Assembly: GCA_902462035.1 (NCBI GenBank) | Contig: CABQAC010000115.1 | Location: 1-6,912, forward strand | From: an uncultured Eubacteriales bacterium | Lineage (GTDB): Bacteria > Bacillota > Clostridia > Oscillospirales > Acutalibacteraceae | DNA length: 6,912 nucleotides | Reading direction: 5' to 3' | In this document: piece after piece, positions 1 through 6,446 of the stretch | How positions within the stretch are numbered: position 1 is the stretch's first letter | How the letters are laid out: each line of letters starts with the position of its first letter | Position numbers and translations under genes: made by a program | The notes under the pieces: model-generated | Database searches by the model: none | Told to the model about the DNA's origin: nothing | The model's input: the letters and a program-made list of their open reading frames with translations, nothing else

Positions 1-207
1 GGCTACGCAGGGCACCGCCGCCAGCCAACGGCCGGGCTGGCGGCGGATGACACAACGAATCCACAGCAGCCAAAGGCTCCAAGTCAAATACCATGGGATA
101 ATCCATGTAAAATTGGGATCGGGATACAAAGAAAGGCTTGTCAGTGCGAGCAGCCCGGTCAAATAAACAGCGGCGCTCCGCCAACGGCCTGGCAGACAAT
201 AGGGCAT
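1..207 (-). CDS. Unidentified membrane protein, N-terminal part (cut by window edge)
   Basis: The reading frame stays open from an ATG at 207 to the window edge, giving 69 residues with no stop. The start is well supported: GGAGG lies at 216-220, eight bases upstream, and the stop of the flippase gene is only 19 bases away, so the two are probably co-transcribed. The peptide begins with a short basic stretch (GRWRS), then a hydrophobic segment at about residues 13-28, a short polar loop (YPDPN), a Trp-rich hydrophobic segment at about 33-52, and a basic turn (RRQPGR) leading into another hydrophobic start. This is the pattern of a polytopic membrane protein. Being downstream of a Wzx-like flippase, it could be a glycan polymerase, ligase or acyltransferase, but no family motif is visible, so the function is left open. 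Confidence 0.7.
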   Translation of the reverse strand, partial: MPYCLPGRWRSAAVYLTGLLALTSLSLYPDPNFTWIIPWYLTWSLWLLWIRCVIRRQPGRWLAAVPCVA

Positions 208-226
208 AAAGGATTCCTCCTGTAGA

Positions 227-1621
227 TTATGGTGTCCGTTTTAATAGCCGTTTGGCCCCGTTGAGGAGCGGCCGGATGTTCAGTACGATTATTGCGGCGG
301 TCAGCCCCAGTTCCAGAACGGCCCAATGGGGAATTTCGGCGATTAAAATATAGGCCTGCGCGCCGATCAGCAAAAGGTTCAGCCCCATCTGCAGCGCGTT
401 GATCCGGACACGTATCAATTTGCGGGAAGTGACGACCCGCATGATAAACACCAGGAAGTAGCTGGTAAAGGTCGCCAGTGCCGCGCCGTTTGCTTTCAAA
501 CTGGGAATCAGCAAAAAGTTAAGCGCGATATTGGAGACCGCCCCTGTTAGGACGGTAACCAAAGTGATCAGACTTTTCTTTTCTACCATATAAACACTGC
601 CGAAGAAGGTGGCGAAACAGGAAAATGCGGTTGCAATTACTAAAATAGGAATAAATTTCCAGGATTCGTAATAGCTTGGCGCGGTCAGCAGGCGGGTGAA
701 AATCTTCGAGCAGCAGATAATGAGCGCCGAAGCAATAAAAAGCAGCGATTGGTAGGTGGAGAAGACCTTGGTGAAAAAGTGGCTTTTATCCGCGCTGTCC
801 TTTTCGGTTACCGCCGTCATTTGCCAGGCTTCGGTAAAAATATTGGAAACAAGCACCAGCAAATTTGGAATTTTATAGGCGATGGAGTAAAGGCCGTTTT
901 CCTCGCTGCCTACCAGGGCGGTGACGATATATTTGTCCGATACGTTGGTGATCCACCAAAACAGACTGGTGGGGATTAGCGGGACACAGTAGCGCAGCAT
1001 GGATTTGGTCAGCGTCCAATTGAATTTTTTTGGCCTGAAATACCGCCAAAGACTCGCCATTAAGAACAAAAAAACCGACGAACAAAAATCGGCGGCGATG
1101 GTGGCCAGCACATAGCCGGTGACCCCCATGTGGAAAGCCATCAGGAAGAGAATATTGAACAGGATGGTCATAATGGTGCTCAGGACCCCGTCAAATGCGA
1201 ACAGCTTGACATACTGCAACGAACGCACAAAGGTAGAAAACAGCGATTTGACCGCCGACATCACAACGTATAGGGTCACTAAAATGGTATATTCCCCAAT
1301 GATATCGACGTTGACCAACAAAGGCAGCGCGGCCATATAAAGGGCAAAACCGCCGCCCAAGGTCAAAACGCCTGTGGTAAACACCGACTGTTTGTCGTAC
1401 GCCTGGTCCAGGCCGAAGCGCACGACCGAACTGATGATGCCCACCGTGACAATTGGCATCAGCAGGTTTGCCATGTTGGTGATCAATTCGGTGTCCGAAT
1501 ATTGGCCCGGTTCCAGGAACCGGGTATAAAAGGGCATTAAGAAGAACACCAGCAGCTTGGAGCTGAAGGTGCCGATGCCAAAAGTCAAGGTATTGGATAT
1601 CAGCTTCTTGTACTTATTCAA
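227..1621 (-). CDS. Wzx-like polysaccharide flippase (MOP superfamily), TTG start
   Basis: This 464-residue, strongly hydrophobic protein is of the size and build of oligosaccharide flippases (Polysacc_synt / MOP exporter superfamily, 12-14 membrane helices), which move undecaprenyl-linked glycan units to the outer face of the membrane. It opens with an amphipathic basic stretch (NKYKKLISN), then helix 1 and the loop FLEPGQYSD at residues 35-43, typical of the family. The central signature at about 211-252 (RYCVPLIPTSLFWW, then SDKYIV, then GLYSIAYKIP) is also characteristic. The start is TTG at 1621: GGAAGGAGG lies seven bases upstream, an in-frame TGA lies just before it, and the next in-frame Met is deep in the protein. 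It sits 32 bases after the DUF368 gene and 19 before the next membrane protein. The substrate cannot be read from sequence; a MurJ-like or spore-coat role is less likely but possible. Confidence 0.88.
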   Translation of the reverse strand: MNKYKKLISNTLTFGIGTFSSKLLVFFLMPFYTRFLEPGQYSDTELITNMANLLMPIVTVGIISSVVRFGLDQAYDKQSVFTTGVLTLGGGFALYMAALPLLVNVDIIGEYTILVTLYVVMSAVKSLFSTFVRSLQYVKLFAFDGVLSTIMTILFNILFLMAFHMGVTGYVLATIAADFCSSVFLFLMASLWRYFRPKKFNWTLTKSMLRYCVPLIPTSLFWWITNVSDKYIVTALVGSEENGLYSIAYKIPNLLVLVSNIFTEAWQMTAVTEKDSADKSHFFTKVFSTYQSLLFIASALIICCSKIFTRLLTAPSYYESWKFIPILVIATAFSCFATFFGSVYMVEKKSLITLVTVLTGAVSNIALNFLLIPSLKANGAALATFTSYFLVFIMRVVTSRKLIRVRINALQMGLNLLLIGAQAYILIAEIPHWAVLELGLTAAIIVLNIRPLLNGAKRLLKRTP

Positions 1622-1653
1622 GCTGCCGCCTCCTTCCGAATTTCAATCGGGAA

Positions 1654-2460
1654 TCACTCTTTTTGCAGGGAGAAGAAAAAGGCGGTGCAGCCGCCGGCGG
1701 CCAGCAGAAGAAGGGCTACAATGCCTTCGCCGTTCCAAGAAAAGCCCGGATACAGCGAATAAAGGGAGCCGATAATCAAACCCAAAATTGCGGAATAGGT
1801 GGCTTGTGTGAAACGCTTCAATAATAAACTGATCAATTTGCTTCCAAAAATCAGGCCGGCCAGCACGCCCAGCCCCACTGGGATCAGAATAGCAATGTTC
1901 AGTTCTTTCACCGCGTTGATCACGGTAAAATAAACGCCGAAGATCATCATCACCAGCGAGCCGCTGATGCCGGGCAGCAGCATGGCAACGGTGCTGATGG
2001 TGACAAAACAGAACAAAATAAAAAATAACGGCAATGTTAGGGCGGTTTGGTATGTCTCGCTATAGGTGTTGTTTTCCGCCATACCCAGCACGATCATCAA
2101 GATAACGGCCAGCGCGAAGGGAATCAGGTTGACGGGGCGGAGCTTTCTGCCGCCAGCGTTGCGAAAGATCATCGGAACACTGCCAAGGATTAGCCCGATG
2201 AAGGTAAATTTGGTGGCGATGGGATAGTTCTCCAGCAAATAGGAGACGGCGTTGCTAAACGCAAAAATTCCGGCTGCCGCGCCGATGGCGAAGGGAATGA
2301 TAAACGGCAGGTTCCTCTTTAGATTTTTTAAGCTCAACGTTTCCAGCAGCCGGTCGTAAACCTTCATAATAACGGCCATGGTTCCGCCGCTTACACCCGG
2401 AATGACATTGGCGACGCCGAAAACAGCGCCGAAAAGAACAAATTTGATCGCTTCCAGCAT
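1654..2460 (-). CDS. popT: DUF368 family undecaprenyl-phosphate translocase (PopT-like)
   Basis: The 268-residue membrane protein carries the DUF368 hallmark near its N-terminus (NVIPGVSGGTMAVIM, residues 18-32) and a second, related copy in the middle (LLPGISGSLVMMIFGVY, 161-177). The two copies suggest the internal duplication with re-entrant loops seen in this type of transporter. Members of DUF368 have been shown to return undecaprenyl phosphate from the outer to the inner leaflet of the membrane, recycling the carrier for peptidoglycan and other surface polymers. Length is normal or slightly short for the family. The ATG at 2460 has GGAGG ten bases upstream. The gene heads a tight minus-strand set with the flippase, which uses the same carrier lipid, so the context fits. 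Family assignment is firm; the gene name and the transport role are inferred from the family. Confidence 0.9.
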   Translation of the reverse strand: MLEAIKFVLFGAVFGVANVIPGVSGGTMAVIMKVYDRLLETLSLKNLKRNLPFIIPFAIGAAAGIFAFSNAVSYLLENYPIATKFTFIGLILGSVPMIFRNAGGRKLRPVNLIPFALAVILMIVLGMAENNTYSETYQTALTLPLFFILFCFVTISTVAMLLPGISGSLVMMIFGVYFTVINAVKELNIAILIPVGLGVLAGLIFGSKLISLLLKRFTQATYSAILGLIIGSLYSLYPGFSWNGEGIVALLLLAAGGCTAFFFSLQKE

Positions 2461-2594
2461 AAAGTCAAGTCCTCCAAATTATCTGTCTGTTTTTTGGTAC
2501 AATCTTCTTTCAGTCTACACTTTTTTCGGTCTTTTTCCTAGACCCTTTTCAAAAAAAGAGCAATAATTTATGTTGGAGCACATTAAAAACGCAC

Positions 2595-2657
2595 CGGAAA
2601 AAGGAAAAGGAGCTGAAACCAAGGGAAGCAATCCTCCCGTCCGCTTCAGCTCCTTTT
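2595..2657 (-). terminator. Intrinsic terminator after the DUF1540 gene
   Basis: A perfect 13-bp inverted repeat (AAAAGGAGCTGAA at 2605-2617 and its complement at 2645-2657) encloses 27 bases. The loop can add an inner stem of GGGA (2623-2626) with TCCC. Read on the minus strand, the stem ends in TTTT and continues CCTTTTT, the U-rich tail expected of a Rho-independent terminator. It lies 32 bases past the DUF1540 stop codon. Readthrough into the DUF368 gene is possible because I see no strong promoter between them. Confidence 0.85.
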
Positions 2658-2689
2658 GGTTTACGGATGCGATCTGAATAAAGATCCGC

Positions 2690-2851
2690 TTATTTCACTT
2701 CAAAAGATTCGCAATCCGTGCATTGGGTCATGGTGGGGTTGGACTCGTGGGTACCGACTTGAATCGCGTTCAGAGAGCAGTAGTTCTCGGAGTCGCAATG
2801 GTACTTGCACTGGGTCACCGTGCAGTGAATGCTCTGGTTTTTCGTATCCAT
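2690..2851 (-). CDS. DUF1540 domain mini-protein, six cysteines
   Basis: A 53-residue protein with ATG at 2851 and stop TAA at 2690-2692. GGAGG lies eight bases upstream of the ATG. The sequence matches the DUF1540 pattern of Firmicutes: an Ile-x-Cys-x-Val opening (IHCTVTQCKYH), a central cysteine followed by a hydrophobic strand (CSLNAIQV), a variable polar loop, and a closing Thr-x-Cys-x-Ser-Phe end (TDCESFEV). Cysteines are at 10, 15, 19, 25, 44 and 47, with spacings 4, 3, 5, 18 and 2. There is no signal peptide or membrane segment, so it is likely cytoplasmic; clustered cysteines suggest metal (zinc) binding or disulphides, which is inference. The family has no settled function. It follows the carboxypeptidase gene on the same strand, with its own probable promoter, leader hairpin and terminator, so it may be a single-gene unit. 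Confidence 0.92.
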   Translation of the reverse strand: MDTKNQSIHCTVTQCKYHCDSENYCSLNAIQVGTHESNPTMTQCTDCESFEVK

Positions 2852-2866
2852 CGTAAATTCCTCCTC

Positions 2867-2896
2867 TAGTACGCCCCCTTTTGGCGGGCCGTACTA
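2867..2896 (-). promoter_or_regulatory. Hairpin in the DUF1540 leader next to the ribosome binding site
   Basis: TAGTACG at 2867-2873 is perfectly complementary to CGTACTA at 2890-2896, and the C-rich and G-rich bases inside can extend the stem with bulges around an AAAA loop. In the minus-strand transcript the stem ends just before the GAGGAGG ribosome binding site. No T-run follows on either strand, so it does not look like a terminator; a role in mRNA stability or translation control is possible but unproven. Confidence 0.5.
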
Positions 2897-2923
2897 TGGT
2901 TTAGGATGCGCCAGACAACGAAA

Positions 2924-2929
2924 ATTATA
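2924..2929 (-). promoter_or_regulatory. Possible -10 box for the DUF1540 gene
   Basis: A perfect TATAAT is read on the minus strand at 2929-2924, just after the carboxypeptidase stop codon and 72 bases before the DUF1540 start. No good -35 box sits 16-18 bases upstream (the region overlaps the end of the preceding gene), and the TG of an extended -10 is not in register. The predicted leader would be about 65 bases and would contain the 2867-2896 hairpin. Confidence 0.45.
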
Positions 2930-2941
2930 CAATGTACCAAG

Positions 2942-4309
2942 CTAAAAACGGCGGTACCGGTTTTTGTTTTTACGCAGTTTTTCCCGCTTTTTCATTTTTC
3001 GGTTGTATAGCAGGGTCACGATAAAATAAAAGAAAATAAGTAAAACTAAAACGACGGCCAATACCTTAACCCATGGTTTTTGCACAATATCCTTGGCAAT
3101 GGCAAGGTATTTGAGCAGTTGGCTTTCGCTGACCGTTTCGCTGGCTACCAGGTCGATGGTGCCCAATTCCATGTTGGCGTACATCACCTTGGCGGTGCCC
3201 AGAACCTGGCCTTTTTCCACCGGCGCCTTTACCGATTCCGGCAGGTCGTCGTTGGGTACGATCAGCACGCTGCCCGGGGTGACGGTTTTGGGGACCAGCG
3301 TGGCAAAATCTTCCTTGGCAACAAGCAGCAGGGAATCCTTATTCCACGATTGTTCCAGCTTGATTTCTTTGCGCGGCGTCAGCGTGTCCACCAGCGTTTT
3401 CAGCTCCAGCTCGTTAAAGGCCCATTCATACAGATTTTTCGTATCGATCATTGCGCCATTTTTGGCCTTTTTCCCTTCCGCGTCTCGGTAAGGCGCGCCG
3501 AGCGCCACGCACAGATACCGGTAATTTTTTTGCGTATGGAACGCGGTGGAAACCAAACAATACCCGGCTTCCTCGGTGCTGCCGGTTTTAACGCCTTTGA
3601 CGTACCGGTAGTAATAACTGCCGCCGTTGACCGAATCGGTCATCAGATTCGTGGTAGCCAGCACCCGGGACTTTTCCGAAAGATTGGTGGGCGGAATGGT
3701 GTAGCGTGTCTTTTCACACACTTCCATAAATTTTGGATAATGCTCCATGGCGTACTCTGTCATAATATAAATATCCCGCGCAGTCGTGTAATGTTCGGGA
3801 TCGTGCAGCCCGTGGGGATTTGCAAAATGGGTATTGGTACAGCCAATTTCCCGCGCCTTCTGGTTCATCATATCCACAAAAGCCGAAAGGCTGCCGTTGC
3901 CGAGATAGTTGGCGATGACGACCGCAGCGTCGTTTCCGGATGGGATCAGCAAGCTGTGAAGCAGCTGTTCGGCGGTCAGGATCTCGCCCCGCTTGATGCC
4001 GGAAAGCGAACTGTTTGTGCCGTACAAAGTATCCAGCGCAGCCGGGTCGGCGGTAATTTGTGTGTTTTCCAAATCCGATATATTTTCCAGCAGCAGAATC
4101 GCGACCATAATTTTGGTCACCGAAGCGGGTTCCATCGGCTGGTCGGGGTTTTGCTCGAACACAATGGTACCGGTATCCAGGTTTACAAGCAGCAGCGCCT
4201 GGGAATTACATTCGAAATCCACCGGGTACGCGGCCTCTACCGGCGTTGGAAAAATAAAAAGGGCGGCCGAAAGAATGAACGCTGCCAAGATTGAACACAA
4301 TTTTTTCAT
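2942..4309 (-). CDS. dacF: Membrane-anchored D-Ala-D-Ala carboxypeptidase (DacF / PBP5 type, peptidase S11)
   Basis: This 455-residue low-molecular-weight penicillin-binding protein removes the terminal D-Ala from peptidoglycan stem peptides outside the membrane. A signal peptide covers about residues 1-27 (basic start, hydrophobic core, PVEAA cleavage region). The three S11 active-site motifs are intact: SVTK (Ser63 nucleophile, Lys66), SGN (124-126) and KTG (241-243). A beta-rich PBP5 C-terminal domain follows at about 305-395. A transmembrane helix at about 414-435 and a very basic tail (RKMKKREKLRK and on) close the protein; a full helix differs from the amphipathic anchor usual in PBP5. 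ATG at 4309 has GGAGG ten bases upstream. It is not next to a sporulation sigma operon, so the choice between dacF, dacA and dacB names is uncertain, though the enzyme class is firm. Confidence 0.93.
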   Translation of the reverse strand: MKKLCSILAAFILSAALFIFPTPVEAAYPVDFECNSQALLLVNLDTGTIVFEQNPDQPMEPASVTKIMVAILLLENISDLENTQITADPAALDTLYGTNSSLSGIKRGEILTAEQLLHSLLIPSGNDAAVVIANYLGNGSLSAFVDMMNQKAREIGCTNTHFANPHGLHDPEHYTTARDIYIMTEYAMEHYPKFMEVCEKTRYTIPPTNLSEKSRVLATTNLMTDSVNGGSYYYRYVKGVKTGSTEEAGYCLVSTAFHTQKNYRYLCVALGAPYRDAEGKKAKNGAMIDTKNLYEWAFNELELKTLVDTLTPRKEIKLEQSWNKDSLLLVAKEDFATLVPKTVTPGSVLIVPNDDLPESVKAPVEKGQVLGTAKVMYANMELGTIDLVASETVSESQLLKYLAIAKDIVQKPWVKVLAVVLVLLIFFYFIVTLLYNRKMKKREKLRKNKNRYRRF

Positions 4310-4387
4310 AGAATTTTTGCCTCCGATGTGGTATCATAAAAACACATGCCGGATGAAACGCGGCGGATACGGATGATAATAGGGCAT

Positions 4388-4413
4388 GCAGCCGGCGGCA
4401 AGTAGCCGGCCGC
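4388..4413 (-). promoter_or_regulatory. GC-rich hairpin in the carboxypeptidase leader
   Basis: GCCGGC at 4391-4396 and 4405-4410 are complementary and flanked by matching GC pairs (4388-4389 with 4412-4413, one mismatch), leaving an eight-base loop. If transcription starts from the -10 box at 4440-4445, this hairpin lies near the 5' end of a leader of about 120 bases. It is not followed by a T-run, so it is not an obvious terminator. Any regulatory role is a guess. Confidence 0.4.
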
Positions 4414-4439
4414 GGGACAAGCAGCAACAATTGGTTTTT

Positions 4440-4448
4440 ATTATACCA
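4440..4448 (-). promoter_or_regulatory. Extended -10 promoter for the carboxypeptidase gene
   Basis: Read on the minus strand, TGGTATAAT (4448-4440) is a perfect extended -10 box (TGn plus TATAAT). The -35 region 17 bases upstream is T-rich but weak, which an extended -10 can tolerate. It lies about 130 bases before the ATG at 4309 and is the best promoter-like sequence in the divergent spacer 4310-4517. I saw no comparably good promoter for the plus-strand genes in this spacer. Confidence 0.65.
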
Positions 4449-4517
4449 GCAATCCCAAAAAAGATAAAGGGTTCTGACGAATTTCACATAGCTGGGATAC
4501 AAGAGAGGGGATGCGCT

Positions 4518-5213
4518 GTGATTTATGTGACGGGAGACACGCACGGTCAGCTAGACCGGTTCCAGGAAAAAACGTGTAAACGGTTAACAGGGCGGGACAC
4601 CCTGATTATTTGCGGCGATTTCGGCTTTATTTGGGACGGCGGCCGCCAGGAGGAAAAGATGCTTTCCTGGATTGGAAGCCGGAAGTACCGGGTTTTGTTT
4701 ATCGATGGGAAGCACGAGAACTTTTCGCTGCTGAACCATAATTATCCGGTGGAGGAGTACCTGGGCGGCAGGGTACACCACATTTGCGGCAATCTGTATC
4801 ATTTGATGCGCGGGGAAGTCTATACTGTCGAGGAAAAGAAAATTTTTACTTTTGGCGGCGGGGAAAGCGCGGATAAGGAGTTCCGGATGGAACAAAACCT
4901 GTGGTGGGAGGAAGAACTGCCTACTCTGCGGGAAATGCAGACGGGAATTCAGAATCTGGAGCGGGAAAAACTGCGGGTCGATTACATTGTTACCCACGAA
5001 CCGCCGGCCCGGGCGCTGCGGGCGCTCAGCGGCTACCGCAACGATTCTGCCAACGCCCTGGATGTCTTTTTTGAAGAAATTACCCGGGAAGTCACCTATG
5101 AAAAATGGTTTTTCGGCAGCGCCCACCAGGATAAAGTCATTTTACAGCGGCATTACGCGTTGTTTCACGAGGTGATCCCGGCCAACGGTACGCCGGGCAA
5201 AGCGCGGCGCTAG
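4518..5213 (+). CDS. Calcineurin-like metallophosphoesterase with altered metal site
   Basis: The product is 231 residues if it begins at GTG 4518, giving IYVTGDTHGQ, the usual opening of this Firmicutes family; GAGAGGGG ends seven bases before the GTG. The open frame extends back to 4386 but that extension resembles nothing. Motifs in order: GDTH (Asp7, His9), GDFGF (Asp34), DGKHENF (64-69), FTFGGG, VTHEPP (His160), and FFGSAH (Ser201, His203). The family normally has GNHE and GHxH; here Asn is Lys65 and the first His is Ser201. In the Mre11 family these two ligands serve one metal ion (site 2), whereas Asp7, His9, Asp34 and His203 of site 1 are kept. It may therefore be catalytically changed or inactive. 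The substrate is unknown. It lies upstream of sbcD on the same strand with a 72-base spacer and may be co-transcribed. Confidence 0.88.
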   Translation: MIYVTGDTHGQLDRFQEKTCKRLTGRDTLIICGDFGFIWDGGRQEEKMLSWIGSRKYRVLFIDGKHENFSLLNHNYPVEEYLGGRVHHICGNLYHLMRGEVYTVEEKKIFTFGGGESADKEFRMEQNLWWEEELPTLREMQTGIQNLEREKLRVDYIVTHEPPARALRALSGYRNDSANALDVFFEEITREVTYEKWFFGSAHQDKVILQRHYALFHEVIPANGTPGKARR

Positions 5214-5223
5214 GAACAAAATA

Positions 5224-5257
5224 CAAAGCAGGGCCGGGCCGCAGGGACCGGCCTTTG
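5224..5257 (+). promoter_or_regulatory. Hairpin between the phosphoesterase gene and sbcD
   Basis: GGCCGG (5232-5237) pairs with CCGGCC (5248-5253) around a ten-base loop, and CAAA (5224-5227) can pair with TTTG (5254-5257) across a small bulge. The run of T after the stem is only three bases, so it is at best a weak terminator or attenuator; it could reduce readthrough into sbcD or protect the processed mRNA. Confidence 0.4.
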
Positions 5258-5285
5258 CGATACAAGCGGATTTGCGAAAGGTTGG

Positions 5286-6446
5286 ATGACGCGTGTGAAA
5301 ATTCTACATACCTCCGACTGGCACTTGGGCAAGATGCTTTACGGCCGCTCCTTGCTGGAGGATCAGGCCTATTTTGTCGAACGTCAGTTTTTTCCCATAC
5401 TGGAAAAGGAACGGCCGGATTGCGTCGTACTGGCCGGGGATGTGTTCGACAGGCAGATCGCGCCGGTGGAAGCAATTCGCCTGTTTGACCGGGTGATCGA
5501 GCACGTGTCGCAGACGTTCGGCATTCCCTTGCTGGCGGCGGCGGGGAACCACGACGGGCCGGACCGGATGGCGGTAGGCGCTCGATTGCTGCGCCGCGCC
5601 AACGTTTATATCGCAGGCCGGCCGGAACAGGCAGGGGAGCCGGTGGTGTTGCGGGACAGGGAGGGAGAAGTCCGTTTCTACTTGGTCCCTTACCTGGAAC
5701 CCGCGTCTTTCCGGGAGCGGCAGGCGGAAATCCGCACCTGCCAGGACGCCTACCGGTATTGGCTGGAACAGATCGGCCCCATCGGGAAGCCCGGCGTGCG
5801 CAATGTAATGGTCGGGCACCTGTTCGCTGCGGGAGCGGTGTCTTCCGCTTCGGAAACGGTCTATTTGGGGGGCGCCGGCCAGGTGGCCGCCTCTTTGTTC
5901 GATCCGTTTGATTATGTGGCGCTGGGCCACTTGCACCGGGCACAGCGCGCGGGGGAAAACGGCTGGTATTCCGGTTCGCCGCTGCCCTATTCCTTTGACG
6001 AAGGGAGCGGGGAAAAATCGATGCGCTTGGTCACGCTGACCAATAGCGGCGTGGAAGTCCGCCCCATACCGGTGGCGCCGCTGCGGGGCATGCGTATTCT
6101 TCGCGGGGATTTTGAAACACTGCTGCAAGCGGGACAAAACGAACCTGTGACGGATTACCTTTCCATCGAATTGACCAATGCTCTGCCGGTGTTTGAGCCG
6201 ATGGCGCGTTTGCGGGAGGTTTACCCCAACCTGCTTTGCCTGCGCGGCGGATGGATGGCCCAGCCGGCGGTGGAGCAGGAAGACCGCCGCAAACTGCGGG
6301 AGGACCTGCTGGACCGCAAGGCGGGGGACGCGGCGGTTTTCGAGGCCTTTTTGCGCCAGGTTTGCGGGGAGGAGCCGGAGGAGGAGGACCGCCATATTTT
6401 CCAAGCGGCGTGCGCAAAAGCGGATCGAGAGGAGGCCGGAACATGA
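5286..6446 (+). CDS. sbcD: SbcD nuclease subunit (Mre11 homologue)
   Basis: SbcD is the nuclease subunit of SbcCD, which cuts DNA hairpins and protein-blocked ends with double-strand exonuclease and single-strand endonuclease activity. The 386-residue length is normal. All phosphoesterase motifs are intact: DWH (Asp11, His13), GDVFD (Asp50), GNHD (86-88), VGHLF (His176) and GHLH (His213, His215), so both metal sites are complete. The core covers about residues 1-270; the capping region and the acidic C-terminal part (EEPEEEDRH) follow. ATG at 5286 is preceded by AAAGG only four bases away; GTG at 5295 (three codons later, giving VKILHTSDWH) is an alternative start. The stop overlaps the sbcC start as ATGA, implying translational coupling, as expected for partners in one complex. 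Confidence 0.96.
   Translation: MTRVKILHTSDWHLGKMLYGRSLLEDQAYFVERQFFPILEKERPDCVVLAGDVFDRQIAPVEAIRLFDRVIEHVSQTFGIPLLAAAGNHDGPDRMAVGARLLRRANVYIAGRPEQAGEPVVLRDREGEVRFYLVPYLEPASFRERQAEIRTCQDAYRYWLEQIGPIGKPGVRNVMVGHLFAAGAVSSASETVYLGGAGQVAASLFDPFDYVALGHLHRAQRAGENGWYSGSPLPYSFDEGSGEKSMRLVTLTNSGVEVRPIPVAPLRGMRILRGDFETLLQAGQNEPVTDYLSIELTNALPVFEPMARLREVYPNLLCLRGGWMAQPAVEQEDRRKLREDLLDRKAGDAAVFEAFLRQVCGEEPEEEDRHIFQAACAKADREEAGT

Noticed and set aside
2461..2600. A promoter for the DUF368 gene
   Set aside because: GATAAT near 2480 lies too close to the ribosome binding site and lacks a spaced -35; other AT-rich matches are at most 3-4 of 6. A small GGTCT/AGACC hairpin is also present but without clear meaning.
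2656..2856. A 66-codon plus-strand frame
   Set aside because: It is antisense to the DUF1540 gene, which has the matching family pattern and ribosome binding site.
3080..4294. A 404-codon open frame on the plus strand
   Set aside because: It is exactly antisense to the carboxypeptidase gene, whose active-site motifs, signal peptide and ribosome binding site are clear; the antisense product has the composition of a shadow frame and no ribosome binding site.
4452..4498. Inverted repeat ATCCCA / TGGGAT in the divergent spacer as an operator
   Set aside because: The arms are six bases with a 35-base gap, which is easily expected by chance.
4480..4506. Promoter for the plus-strand genes (CTGACG and GATACA)
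   Set aside because: The boxes are weak and the start of transcription would fall in the ribosome binding site.
4386..4517. N-terminal extension of the metallophosphoesterase
   Set aside because: The extension crosses the carboxypeptidase promoter and has no family similarity; GTG 4518 has a good ribosome binding site and yields the normal family N-terminus.
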